Below, piece by piece: positions 1 to 10,541 of a stretch of DNA of 64,000 nucleotides; the first letter of the stretch is position 1, and the number at the start of each line of letters is the position of its first letter. Where the stretch lies: contig QJPP01003519.1 of assembly GCA_003996215.1 (NCBI GenBank), forward strand, positions 1 through 64,000. The letters are read 5' to 3'. The notes beneath the pieces are model-generated. The model saw only the letters and a list, made by a program, of their open reading frames with translations, searched no databases and was not told where the DNA came from. The translations under genes were made by a program, and so were the position numbers. The DNA comes from Jaltomata sinuosa (taxonomy: Eukaryota > Streptophyta > Magnoliopsida > Solanales > Solanaceae).

Positions 1-1
1 T

Positions 2-1252
2 CACTATTCCCGCTATTCAAGCCATCCAGGAGCGACGAAGATGTATCATGATCTTCGACAGATTTATTGGTGGAATAATATGAAGAGAAATATTGCAGAG
101 TTTGTAGCCCAATGCCCGAATTGTCAACAGGTAAAAATTGAACACCAGAGACCCGGAGGTCTAACTCAAAGTATAGTGATACCTACCTGGAAATGGGAGG
201 TGATCAACATGGACTTTATTACAGGCTTACCCTGTACTTATCGGATGTATGATTCCATATGGGTTATTGTAGATAGACTTACAAAATCAGCTCACTTTTT
301 GCCAGTCAGGACAACTTATACTGCTGAAGATTATGCCAAGTTGTATATTAGTGAAATAGTTCGACTTCATGGTGTCCCAATTTCCATCATTTCAGATATG
401 GGTGCTCAGTTTACAGCAAATTTCTGGAGGTCTTTCCAGAGAGGCTTAGGTACTCAAATAAGTCTCAGTACAACTTTTCATCCACAGACAGATGGACAAG
501 CTGAATGCACTATTCAAACACTCGAAGATATGCTACGAGCTTGTGTACTAGATTTTAAAGGGAGTTGGGATGACCATTTGCCACTAATTGAGTCTGCTTA
601 TAATAATAGCTTCCATGCAAGCATTCAAATGGCTCCTTATGAGGCTTTATACGGGCGAAAGTGTAGATCACCAATTGGATGGTTTGAAATTGGAGAAGCG
701 GGATTATTAGGGCCAGACTTAGTTAATCAGGCAATGGAGAAGGTGAAGCTAATCCAAGAAAGATTACTAACAGCCCAGAGTAGGCAGAAATCATATGCAG
801 ATGTGCGACGTCGGGATTTGGAATTTAATATTAGTGATTGGGTTTTCCTAAAGGTTTCGCCCATGAAAGGCGTTATGCGATTTGGTAAAAAGGGAAAACT
901 TAGTCCAAGATATATTGGATCATACAGGATCATTCGGAGGGTAGAAAAAGTGGCATATGAGCTAGATTTACCCACAGAATTGGAGACAGTCCATCATGTA
1001 TTTCATGTATCGATGCTACGAAGGTGCATATGAGATCCTTCACGTATTATGCCTATTAAAGATGTTCAACTTTCTGAAGATTTATCCTATAAGGAAGTAC
1101 CAATTTCTATCCTAGATCGTCAAGTGAGGAAGCTCAGAACCAAAGAAGTAGCCTCAGTAAAGGTGTTGTGGAGAAATAATAATATTGAGGAAATGACGTG
1201 GGAAGCCGAGGAAGAAATGAGGAAAAAATATCCCCAGTTATTTATGACTTGA
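2..1252 (+). pseudogene. Ty3/Gypsy integrase and chromodomain-like tail (element B), one internal stop
   Basis: This is the C-terminal part of a retrotransposon Pol polyprotein; the integrase would insert element cDNA into the chromosome. The frame is open from base 2, so it starts outside the window. The zinc-binding N-terminus is visible: two His near HYSRYSSHPG, then CPNC at residues 25-28 counted from the Met at base 41. The core has the D-D-E triad at D58 (in NMDF), D119 (in ISDMG) and E155 (in DGQAE), spaced D-60-D-35-E. A GPY/F-like stretch (KLSPRYIGSYRI) and the HHVFHVSMLRR motif follow. A TGA at 1031-1033 stands where relatives have Trp. The same frame then continues to 1252 through a degenerate chromodomain-like tail (MTWEAEEEMRKKYPQLF), so this is a point mutation and not a frameshift. 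It is the best preserved retroelement coding region in the window, which fits its being the innermost and youngest insertion. Family assignment (Tekay/Del chromovirus) is by recognition. Confidence 0.93.
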
Positions 1253-1528
1253 AGATAGTACAGAGGTAAGTCATATTCTTATATTCTTTATGCTCTTCCT
1301 ACTATGAAAATATGATCAGGTTTGAACATGTGAAAATGATTACATTTAATTGTATATAGTTGTATAGCCCTGTGAGGCATTGTGCTGGACTTTTACTGAG
1401 TTTCAGGTTTTTGGATAGTCCCAATTATAAAGGAAACTCTGCCGAAATTTCAAAAAAAAATCCTAAGGGACTAGAGCTCTATATGCATTACCCTCATTCG
1501 AGGACGAATGATTCTAAGGAGGGAAGGA
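1253..1528 (+). promoter_or_regulatory. Element B 3' untranslated spacer and polypurine tract
   Basis: This non-coding spacer lies between the pol stop and the 3' LTR. It ends with the motif CATTCGAGGACGAATG (1494-1509), then a purine run AAGGAGGGAAGGA (1516-1528) directly against the LTR. A purine run in this position primes plus-strand DNA synthesis in LTR elements. Element J has a near copy of the same motif in the same place (about 53697-53731), which supports the assignment. Confidence 0.8.
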
Positions 1529-4130
1529 TATAACACCCCGTATCTTTCAAAACCTATGTGACTAAGTAAATATCGACGAAGGTATTTGAGCTCGAGATTG
1601 CGAAGGGGTACTTTGGCCTAGAATTTGAAATGGTCAAATGTATATAAGTGTTAAGTTAAATTATAAGGAGGAGGGTTTTGAAAATGAGATAAAACAAGTG
1701 AGGTACTTGCTCGACTTATCTAAGCTCTTAGGTGACAAGTAGGTGCATCACCTACCTACACTAACGAACTAAGTTCCGAGGGCCAATTACGGGCATCAAC
1801 ACCATGGATTATTAGACCTAATGGTAGCCCAAATGAAGCTTAAAGTTGGCCCATCAAAGCACAACCAAATCTGGCCCAAACAACTACAAAAGGTAGCCAC
1901 CAATATTGACCACATTTTGACCCAAGAGAAGCCCAAAATCAGCTTAACCCTTTTGAGGCCCAAGAAAAGGGTAATTTTGGCCCAAGTTTCTTGACCCATT
2001 TTGGCCCAAATATACTCAAAAAAAAAAGTCGGCCAAAAAGGTCCCTTTATATAGGCCTTTTGCTGATCAATGTTGATCACAAAAAGCTGGAAAATTCTCT
2101 CTTATCTCATTTCCTTTTGGATGCCCTTCTCTCCCTTTAGGGTTCTAAGAAGACCAAGATTAATTGAAGCTTAAGGTGAGTTAAACAACTTGTTATCTTG
2201 GTATTAATCTACTACATATAGCTAGGATATCCTATGGTAAGAAAGACATGAACTATGGCAGCCCCTTTCTTATGATTTAACACATGGAAATTGTGTAACA
2301 ATTAAGAGATTTCTGCTTCTCTTGTTGGTGTATGTGTAGGGGGTACTTAAGCTTTTAAAGCATCAATAAAAAGAGGATAAAAACACACCTTCAAGTGTGG
2401 TAAGTACTCTGCCCATAATAATATTTTTGGATTGAAGTTCGGATGGACAATTGTTGTTGAATTGTTGTTAAGAACTCACGGGATGGCGATCGGAAGCCGT
2501 GGGTTCAATGTGTTGCTATTGTATTTCGGCATGGTGATTTGTGTAGGGATGTTTGATGTGTTTTGTATTATTGGAGGCAGTAGGTTGGTGTGTGTGTGAT
2601 GTGTATTGGATAGGGGAGAAAGGTGTGACGATACACCTTTAATTAATGCAAAATACGTAAATCTTCCCGGGAAATGTTTAGCTACTATTTTGGGAATGTT
2701 GCAGCAGGTTTAAGAGCTAATATTAGCTTCATTATACCCTTGTGTTGTAGATTAACTTAATAAGGGAAAGTCCAAGTTGTGGTAAGCGCAATCTTCGGAA
2801 GGAACGAGGTATATTAAGGCTTCTTTATTCCTTATCGGCATGAATCTAGGAATAGAACTCTAAATCTCCGAAAGAAGGAATTTGAGTATTATGTTGTAAC
2901 AGAGATGATTTGGTAACTCAACAAGTCTTAAGGAACTAATTTATACATTATGGTGATTCAAGTCGCCTTCTTATAAAAATCTGATTCTTTTTGCACGAAA
3001 CGTAAGTTATCTTTTTGTCGAGTTTCTTCTTTGTATTGTGATCTCTAATCAAGCTTTAGAAAGTATACAACGAAAGTTAGAAAGTCAAATCCCCATTTAT
3101 ATGTGTTTGGTATGTTGAGTCCAACACCTAGTAAGCCAAAGCTAAAGAAGTTATCTAAATGAACCTTCATAAATAACAAGAATAGCTTTGAATGTCAATC
3201 TAGTAATACACTTATTATGCGTGGTTTGCGTGTTAGTGTGCACCGAGGTGCTACTGCCATATTGAGGCTATTATATACATAGTGTGCACCGAGGTGCTAC
3301 TGCCATATTGAGTCCATTATACACATAGTGTGCACCGAGGTGCTACTGCCATATTGAGGCCATTATATACATAGTGTGCGCCGAGGCGCTATTGCCATAC
3401 TGAGGCTATTAAATATAGGGTGCACCGAGGCGCTATTGTGGTTTAGTGTGGGTTATAAAGAGTGAGTTGCAGCGTGAGTTAATGCATGTGTTGTGTTCTA
3501 AAAAGAATTAAGGAGAAAGAGCTTAATGAGTCTTACCAATTACAGTTTACAAGTTTCATATTTTATCTTGTTCGGATTTACTACTTGCGACTTGCTTTTA
3601 TGTTTCTACCTTACATGCCAGTACATTATTGTCGTACTGACATCCCCATTGCCTGGGGGGGCTGCATACATGCCTGCAGGTCTAGACAGATACCCAGACA
3701 GATCTCTTCAGTAGGAGTTGCAGAGTTCAGCCATTTTGGTAAGCTCCATTCTTCCTGGAGCTGACAAGTCAGAGGTCTAGCTTATATTTTGACCAGGTTA
3801 TGTATATGTACAACTTATGGGTAGTCCAGGGCCCTGTCCTGGATATGAGATATTTTACTTATTCCTAGAGGCTTGTAGACGTGTATATGTATATCAGTGT
3901 TGGGTATGGCCTTGTCGGCCTTGTTATTAGCTATCTACTATTATAATAGCCTTGTCGGCCTTGAGTTGCTTAACTACTATTGAACTTTTAGTGTTTCAAA
4001 TTGCTATTCTTAGAGACCTTGTCGGTCTCAGACCCCCAGCAGGTTCAATAGAGATACACTCTATTTTGACACCCTCGACCTTTTGGGGCTCCGGGTGTCG
4101 GTCATGCCTCCCATGGTTTGGGGCGTGACA
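1529..4130 (+). mobile_element. 3' LTR of element B (Tekay-like, about 2.6 kb)
   Basis: The LTR begins TATAACACCCCG just after the polypurine tract, where the usual terminus is TG, and ends GGGGCGTGACA at 4130. Its right edge is sharp: from 4131 the sequence matches the interior of element H's LTR (compare 9961 onward), so B was inserted into that LTR. Inside are a 46-bp tandem array (3234-3440), a stretch rich in GGCCCA (about 1800-2000) before a possible TATA (TTTATATAGG, about 2044), and repeats of CCTTGTCGG (3900-4030). The matching 5' LTR lies left of the window. The short open frames here are spurious. Confidence 0.88.
3234..3440 (+). repeat. 46-bp tandem array in LTR of B
   Basis: Units begin TAGTGTGCACCGAGG at 3234, 3280, 3326 and 3372 (period exactly 46). 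A fifth, diverged partial unit begins at about 3416. Each has the core GCACCGAGGTGCTACTGCC, in which GCACC and GGTGC can pair. The last two units carry CGAGGCGCT instead of CGAGGTGCT, so the array ages from left to right. Confidence 0.92.
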
Positions 4131-4795
4131 AAAACGTATCGAGCATTGAATAATAAAATAACCCTAACACATGGTATTTATAGTAGTCCAAGAAATAAAG
4201 TCCAAAAATAAAATTTTCGGAATCTCGCTTTGTATTTGGTGGCCCACTTGACGGACAATCACATGATTGACTGGCCGTCAGGGTGGACGTCGCCATTATT
4301 CAGTGGGTATGCTGCCTTTGCTTCATCTTGGTGGACTTGGTGATGGCCCACCAAGTGTGTGGTAGCCATTCTTGCCAGCCACCACTCCTATCCAGTATTT
4401 CTTCCGGACTTGGTGGCTTGGCTGGTGGCCTACCAAGTGTGTGGTGTCCAGTCATGCCAGCCACCACTCTTATCCAATGTTGCTGCCAGACTTTGTGGCT
4501 TGGCTGACAGCCCACCAAGTGAGTGGTGGCCAGTCATGCCAGCCACCACTCTTATCCAGTGTTGCTACCAGACTTGGTGGCTTGGCTGACGGCCTACCAA
4601 GTTTGTGGTGGCCAGTCATGCCAGCCACCACTTCTATCCAGTGGAGCCCTTTGATCATATTTCCTTCCTTTTCTATCTTTGTCTCCATTTCCTGCAAATA
4701 TAACATAAAACATCAAAAACGACAACGGTTGTTTGAAAACTCACGATTATTCTTAGTTAAAGGAGTCAAATGTGTCGTAGAATGGTGGCACATCA
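4131..4795 (-). mobile_element. 3' LTR of element H, truncated by B
   Basis: On the minus strand it starts TGATGTGCCACC at 4795, matching the start of the 5' LTR at 10541. It runs about 665 bp before it is cut at 4131 by the 3' LTR of B. The remaining 0.8 kb should lie left of the window, beyond the 5' end of B. It contains four 82-bp repeats where the 5' LTR has three. Confidence 0.9.
4348..4640 (-). repeat. 82-bp tandem array, four units, in 3' LTR of H
   Basis: Units start at CCCACCAAG or CCTACCAAG at 4348, 4429, 4511 and 4593. Each holds ACTTGGTGG followed about 12 bases later by CCACCAAGT (a 9-bp hairpin arm pair), plus CCACCA facing TGGTGG. The periodic open frames over the array come from the repeat and are not genes. 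Confidence 0.9.
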
Positions 4796-4808
4796 ACACC
4801 CTCAACTT
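4796..4808 (-). promoter_or_regulatory. Polypurine tract of element H
   Basis: Minus-strand AAGTTGAGGGTGT lies directly before the 3' LTR start. It follows CTTGAGGACAAGCAA, a phrase usual in front of Athila/Tat polypurine tracts. Confidence 0.75.
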
Positions 4809-5489
4809 AAAACATTTGCTTGTCCTCAAGCAACATGACAACAAAAACAAAAAGACGACTCAACTAAGAAAACAAACATGTGTTACTAGCAAATCATGGC
4901 CATTCAACAACTTATTCAATTTAAATCAAGCCCCCCAGTAACACACAAATGTATGAAAAGCTAACTTGTAAGGATCCAAACATGTCATTCCGATAGGATA
5001 GAATATTCTGCATAAACACAAACCAGCTATCCCAACAGTCAGTAGATAATACAGAAATCTCGGTGCCCTCACCACAAAGAAGTCCCACACACAAGATTTG
5101 TGACTAGTTAAGGCGCTCATACTCACAAACGATTTCAAACAATGCACATGCGATGCCATAAGCTTGCCCTTGCTATTCTATTTTAGTTTTTCAGAAATCC
5201 GCTCAGGATCACTACAAGACTTGTTTTGGCTTGTAATGAGGCTTCGGGTGCAGGTAGGATACATTTTGGGGTTAGTGACTAAGCCCTCCTTGGAATCACC
5301 GACCTACTATTTCCACTTAACTTTACTTCGTCCATCTTTATTCACCTTTTTATTCCCTTCTTTATAGCTACAGGTGCGGCCTCTTTTTCCAGACAATTCT
5401 TTTTCATCTCTTTTTCATTTCTTTATCTTTCTTTTATTAGGCACACACCTGCAATTTTCATTCTATCCACAACCAATATTATCCATCCT

Positions 5490-5795
5490 ATTTTTCTTAT
5501 CATTTACCTCTATAGTAGCCACCCTCAACTTAGGCTGATTGCCTGAGTTGAGGTGCACGATGTCCAAGGAAGGACCAAAGCCAAAATAGAGACTCAAAGT
5601 TAAAAGGAAAAGGTAAGAGGTTATCGGAAGAACAAAGTCAACTTTACCCCATTTTTCTTATCATGTACATCTACAGTACTTAGGCTAATTGCCTGAGTTG
5701 AGGTGCACGATGTTCAAGGAGGGACCAAGGCCAAAATAGAGACTCAAAGTTAAAAGGGAAAGGTAAGAGGTTATCTGAAGAACAAAGTCAACTTT
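5490..5795. repeat. Two-copy tandem duplication (about 150 bp) inside H
   Basis: Copy 1 is about 5490-5645 and copy 2 about 5651-5795. Both run from TTTTTCTTATCAT to AACAAAGTCAACTTT and share GAGTTGAGGTGCACGATGT. Offsets are 161 bp at the left and 150 bp at the right because copy 2 lost about 11 bases, which removed the left arm of the hairpin. Confidence 0.9.
5524..5552. repeat. Hairpin-forming inverted repeat
   Basis: Arms CTCAACTTAGGC (5524-5535) and GCCTGAGTTGAG (5541-5552) pair over 12 positions with one mismatch or wobble around the loop TGATT. The second duplication copy keeps only the right arm. Confidence 0.8.
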
Positions 5796-6505
5796 GGTTC
5801 AAACAGGGATCAAAGGGGTTATTTACATTTGGATAGTCTTTTAGGCTAAGTGGACTGCACACAAAAAAAAGGGCATGTGATCCTTTCCTAAGCAACTAAC
5901 TTTGAACTTAACAAAATAGGCCGGGCAAGTTCTAGATGCATGCACAGAGTAAGAATTTAAACCAATAATATCACACACACTTGGCACCAAGAACCCATAC
6001 CACTACCAACTATCAAAATAACAGATCGGCTTAAGCACAATTATTACAATTACACACACAATGACATTCAGGGATCTAGAACAGTTAACCAGTTCAAACA
6101 TAAGTACAAATTAAACATTTTTCGGATGGGGGCTCCTTTTCAGTTCAACTTTCAAGAAGCCATGCTTGCTATAGACACCACAATACAACACAAACAAAAT
6201 TTAAAATGACAACCTAAACATGACAGTTCTACCAGATAGCACACCGAGGAAAAAGAAACACGGCAACAAAAACCCTCGGAGGTGATGGACTCACAGGTAT
6301 CCCAACACCCACAACTTAGACTTATGCATTGTCTCCAATGCATACATGTGAGAGAAAGGAATACCTGTGAAGCCCTTAGGCCTCAGAAGCTGGTACGATA
6401 TTGGAGACCGTCGGGGTCTCCAAGGTAGAAGTAGTCTCTGGAACAGATGCAAGCAACATCAGCCAGTTGAACTCTAACTTTCTCTTTTATCGGCTCCTCG
6501 GCTAT

Positions 6506-7345
6506 TCATGACAACTTCGTCACTCTTTCTAACTCCTTTTCCTTGTTGGTTCTCTTTCGGTGTTTTCTTTTCTTTGATTTATTCTCACCGCCTGAATCTA
6601 TAGGTTTCTCTACCTACGATCCCAACATCCTCCTCATAACAACTAGGGTTTCAACAACACCCTTCTCCTTAATATGCACATCTGTAAGGGCTTCATCAAT
6701 AACATTGATAACCGAGACCACCCTTATGTCTCTTGGTGGCTTCATCAATTTACACATATCAAACTTGACCAATTCATTGTTCAGTCTGAATGTCAGTTCA
6801 TTTCTTTCCATGTCGACCAACACTCTTGCAGTGGCTAACAATATCCGTCCCAAGATTATGGGAACTTCAAAGTCCACTTCCCAATCTAAGATTACAAAGT
6901 CAGCTGAGAATATAAACTTACCAATCTTCACTAGCACATCATACAATATTCCCACCGGTCGCTTTACTAAACGGTCAACCATTAACACCCTCATGGTAGT
7001 TGGTTTGGGGGCTCCCAAGCCCAACTGCTTATAGACTGCTAGCTGCATCAAGTTGATTCTAGCACCAAGATAACATAAGGCTTTTTCAAAATTGAACTTC
7101 CCGATTGTACAGGGAACAGTAAAATCACCTGAATCTTCTTTCTTTTGCACTAACGATCTTGATGAAATAGCGCTGCAGTGGTGGAGGTTATCTTCCGATT
7201 CAAAGCTTACTGACTTCTTCTTGGAAATCAAGTCCTTCAAGAACTTGGCATATCCGGGCATTTGCTCATGAGCGTCCGCCAGTGGGATGTTCACTGATAT
7301 CTGCTTGAGCATGATCATGAACTTGCGAAACTTGCTATCTTCCAC
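6506..7345 (-). pseudogene. Athila-type aspartic protease domain (element H)
   Basis: This is the retropepsin-like end of the Gag-Pro polyprotein, which would cleave the polyprotein during particle maturation. It is in the same frame as the gag segment upstream, from which a TAA (7361-7363) separates it. The signature region reads CYLGARINLMQL at about residue 90, followed by KQLGLGAPKPTTMR, VDRLVKRPVGILYDV and VPIILGRILLATARVLVDM, all characteristic of this family. The catalytic Asp of the expected CDLGAS core is Tyr here, so the enzyme would be dead. A TAG at 6614-6616 is followed by a lysine- and arginine-rich tail in the same frame to about 6506. RT should follow but does not. The N-terminal part (KFMIMLKQISVNIPLADAH) is the usual gag-protease linker. 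Confidence 0.9.
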
Positions 7346-7360
7346 TTTTTTCTTTAACCA

Positions 7361-8963
7361 TTATGGGAAAAGAGGAGGTGGCTGAGGCATCATAGTTGGA
7401 AGTTTTTCAACTTCCTTTCCTTTGTCCATGAGCACTTGAGTAGCATCCTCTATCACATTTTCATCCGCAACATCACCTTTCTGAGTGTGAATTACTAGAT
7501 GTGATTCCGATAATGTTTTACTGCTTCTCGTAGTGATCGCGATACAACTCCCATCATTCCTCGGGTTTTGAATGGTGTCACTCGGCAAGGTACCTATCCT
7601 TCTTTGATTTAGAGACGCCGAGATTTGACTCACTTGTTGCTCTAATTGCTTGATCGAAGTGGAATGGGAATCCACCACCCGAATCATTGCTGATAATTCA
7701 GTCCTAATCTCCTCTACCCCAGAGTCAGTCGATTCTACCTTCAACAACATCTTTTCCATCATATTCTCCAGTTTAGACGTCCCTGACTCATTGCTAGCTT
7801 TGTCACGATTACCAGGTTGTATATATAATCCACTTTTGTCATCTTTGCTCCTCCAATCACCTTGCTCTCGACTCTTATAACCCGGCTTTTCATAGTAATT
7901 ATTCCGACCTTGGTTTCCTTTGCCATAAGCCTGGAAACCACCTAAATAATTGGCCTCCTCATCAGATTCAAACTCTGCTGCTCTACCATAGGAACCCACA
8001 ACTTTCACTTTCTCCATACCTCCTGACAGCAAATGTTTTGTCAGTAGGTCTATTTGCATTTTCAGATGGGCCATATCTTGGTCCCGATCTTCCTCTTTCC
8101 TGCGCTGTTCCGCTGACATATCGACTGCATAAGTGCTAGCAACTACCTCTGTATACCATGTATGCCAGGCCCTGTTGGTTTTAGTGAGCCGGTCAAAAAT
8201 AGTTGTGGCATCGATAAAGGTAAGACCCATAAATGCTCCACCTGCTGCATTATCCAGTGTCGGCTTGGTAGCCGAATTCAGTGCCCTATAGAATGTCTTC
8301 ATCAAAAAATTATCGGTCAACTGATGGTTTGGGCATTGTGTCAGCTTTTTGCTTGAATCGCAACCAGGTCTCATGTAAGGCCTAATGAGGTTGTTGCCTG
8401 AAATTGCTGATTTCATCCCTCAACTGTATCATCAAAGATGGAGGAACGAACCTTTCTAGGAAAGCTCCTTTCAACTCTACCCAGGTTGTTATAGAATCGG
8501 GAGTTAGCTCAATCAACCACATCGCTGCTTCATCAGACAAAGACAGCGGGAACAAGGTAAGCCTGATAGCCGTCTGATTCACTCCCGGCAATTCAAACGA
8601 CTTGCAGATTCTCACAAAATTCATCAGGTGCCCGTTGGGGTCATCACCAGCCATACCACGAAACAACCCTCTTAAATTCAACACCCGAATCATTGTGCTA
8701 GTAATGTTGAACTTGGCCCCGGGCGCTAGCGGAGGAAGAACAATGGCGCCCGTAGCAACAACTCCATCTAATGCAATATCATCCTCGATATCTTCAGCAT
8801 TCAAGTGATGTTGAGGCTGTTGAGCCTGCTGCTCTTCAGTGAGCCTTGCTGCCTCCTGCTGTTATGCATTCATGGTTTGCCTTAGCGTTCTTGCGAGCTC
8901 GGGGTCGTAGGGTAATATTGGTTCACCCGAGCGTCGGGTACTTGGAATGCACAACTCTGTACC
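7361..8963 (-). pseudogene. Athila-type Gag (element H)
   Basis: Gag would form the particle that packages element RNA. The retrotransposon gag domain lies at about 8700-8200, with GLFRGMAGDDPNGHLMNFV, LFPLSLSDEAAMWL, TTWVELKGAFLERFVPP and CPNHQLTDNFLMKTFYRAL. A charged region follows, then a possible coiled-coil stretch with EQQVSQISASLNQR. Breaks: TAA at 8862-8864, TAG at 8382-8384, one extra base at about 8344-8350 that shifts the frame, and TAA at 7361-7363. The frame extends upstream to about 8963 (CIPSTRRSGEPILPYDPEL) with no obvious ATG. It begins just after a T-rich tract ending in CAG (AG at 8964-8965 on the minus strand), which resembles a splice acceptor. Confidence 0.9.
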
Positions 8964-9053
8964 CTGTAACAAACAAAAATAATAAATAAAAGTAAAAGCA
9001 GAAAATATGACTGAGAGTCAAATAAACACACCGGACTTAATAAACAACTGTAT

Positions 9054-9071
9054 TCCCCGGCAACGGCGCCA
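9054..9071 (-). promoter_or_regulatory. Primer binding site of element H, tRNA-Asp type
   Basis: The plus strand reads TCCCCGGCAACGGCGCCA, which is what I recall as the 3' end of plant tRNA-Asp including CCA. The minus strand (TGGCGCCGTTGCCGGGGA) would anneal to it. It starts about 4 bases inside the 5' LTR end. This primer is typical of Athila elements. Confidence 0.93.
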
Positions 9072-9075
9072 AAAT

Positions 9076-10541
9076 TTAATAACTCCCAAATTACACCTCA
9101 ATTAAGAAGCGTATGTGGTCGGTGTCAAATATAGAACCCAAAAAAGGTTGGAGTCAATCCCACAGGGAATAAGGTGCAAATTAAGTCGTTAGTAATTTAG
9201 ATGACTAATAATCAATAATTTCCGATAAATGGGGGGTTTATATGGATCAAACTTTAATTGTTTCAAATAACAAATTGCAAGTTTAACGAGTAAAATTCAG
9301 TAGAAGGGGTGAACTAGGGAAGTGTTCACCATGGCTCAATCAACAACATCAGTCTAGAGTTCAATCGAGTTTTTTTCATATGCATAACACGAAGTAATTG
9401 AATTCATTCCTACATCTAAACGTTTCTCAACCAAATAGATGCTTTTCTTTTCAATTATATCGAACTTGAAAAGATACAATACAAAACTCAATTTACACCC
9501 CAAGTAGGTTAACCTCGCTAGAGCGTCAACCATTAGACGGGAGTTAGTAGTCCCGAATCCTTGTTGTTAATCTAATTTTTCGGGTTTTAATTCCTTTGTT
9601 CAAGCATATCAAACCTAGGCATGTTCTAATGTTTGCAACCACTAGAAGACGGTAAAAACGTAACATTAACAACGTGATATGCATACAAACCAAATCCAAT
9701 ATCACCCGAACCCTAGATTACGACTTTTGCCATGGCTCTCACAACCCTAGTTGTGGGTGTTTTAGCCACTCATGCTTGCAAAATGAAAGAATGAAGTAAT
9801 AGTATTCATAATAATAAGAAAAGGTTCTTACAAAAAAGATGAACACACTTCAAGCTTTCCAAGAACAATAAGCCAAAATCCCATGAACAATCGAAGAAGA
9901 AGAAGAAAACGTGTTTGTGTCGTATTTTCTCCTCCCAAACTCGTCCAAAAGGTGAGAAAAAGTATCGGGTAATGAATAATAAAATAACCCTAACACAGGG
10001 TATTTATAGTAGTCCAGGAAATAAAGTCCAAAAATAGAATTTTCAGAATCCCGCTTTGTATTTGGTGGCCCACTTGACGGACCGTCACATGAGTGACTGG
10101 CCGTCAGGGTGGCCGTCGCAACTATCCAGTGGGTATGCTGCCTTTGCTTCATCTTGGTGGCCTGGTGACATCCCCACCAAGTGTGTGGTGGCAAGTCATG
10201 CCAGCCACCACTCCTATCCAGTGTTGGTGCCAGACTTGGTGGCTTGGATGACGGCCCACCAAGGGTGTGGTGGCCATTCATGCCAGCCACCACTCTTATC
10301 CATTGTTGCTTCCAGACTTGGTGGCTTGGATGACGGCCCATCAAGTGTGTGGTGGCCAGTAATGCTAGCCACCACTCATATCCAGTGGATCCCTTTGATC
10401 ATATTTCCTTCATTTTCTATCTTTGTCTCCATTTCCTGCAAATATAACATAAAAAACATCAAAAATGACAATGGTTTCTTGAAAACTCACGATTATTGTT
10501 AGTTAAAGGAGTCAAATATGTCGTAAAATGGCGGCACATCA
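9076..10541 (-). mobile_element. 5' LTR of element H
   Basis: It starts TGATGTGCCGCC on the minus strand at 10541 and ends near 9076, next to the primer site; the exact inner end is uncertain by a few bases. Length is about 1.47 kb. It aligns with the partial 3' LTR at 4131-4795. Minus-strand CCCTGTGGGATTGACTCC (about 9150-9167) matches the terminal phrase seen in the LTRs of D and G. It contains three 82-bp units. Confidence 0.88.
10173..10385 (-). repeat. 82-bp tandem array, three units, in 5' LTR of H
   Basis: Units start at CCCACCAAG or CCCATCAAG at 10173, 10255 and 10337, with period 82. It is the counterpart of the four-unit array at 4348-4640, so the two LTRs differ by one unit. Confidence 0.9.

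Larger units (their letters stand above)
4809..6505 (-). other. Non-coding 3' region of element H
   Basis: About 1.7 kb between the protease end and the polypurine tract, where an autonomous Athila element would have several kilobases of RT, RNase H and integrase. I see no coding signal. It holds a tandem duplication (5490-5795), a hairpin (5524-5552), and minus-strand GTCTAAGTTGTGGGTGTTGGG (about 6300-6322), which resembles the AAGTTTGGGGGTG motif of elements D and G. Confidence 0.7.
4131..10541 (-). mobile_element. Athila-type element H: LTRs, tRNA-Asp primer site, gag-protease, no RT or integrase
   Basis: The element reads right to left: 5' LTR (9076-10541), primer site (9054-9071), gag and protease (8963-6506), long non-coding 3' region, purine-rich tract (4796-4808) and a partial 3' LTR (4131-4795). 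The 3' LTR is cut by insertion of B. The interior is only about 4.3 kb, and no RT, RNase H or integrase motif occurs on either strand. Because the LTRs, primer site and tract survive, this looks like a non-autonomous element and not a random fragment. It sits inside the integrase gene of element A; the bases after its outer TG terminus are GTGTC (10542-10546). Confidence 0.88.

Noticed and set aside
3234..3440. CRISPR-like regular repeats
   Set aside because: Units are directly adjacent with no unique spacers, sit inside a plant LTR and diverge along the array.
4283..4941. Several overlapping open frames with repeating peptides on both strands
   Set aside because: They arise from the 82-bp tandem array lacking stops in several frames; there is no other gene evidence.
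5524..5552. Bacterial-type terminator hairpin
   Set aside because: Plant retroelement context, and no T-run follows the stem.
7650..8808. Plus-strand frames opposite gag
   Set aside because: They are antisense shadows of the minus-strand gag, which has clear domain motifs.
9054..9071. tRNA gene fragment
   Set aside because: Only 18 bases match a tRNA 3' end, and they sit exactly at the primer site position of an LTR element.
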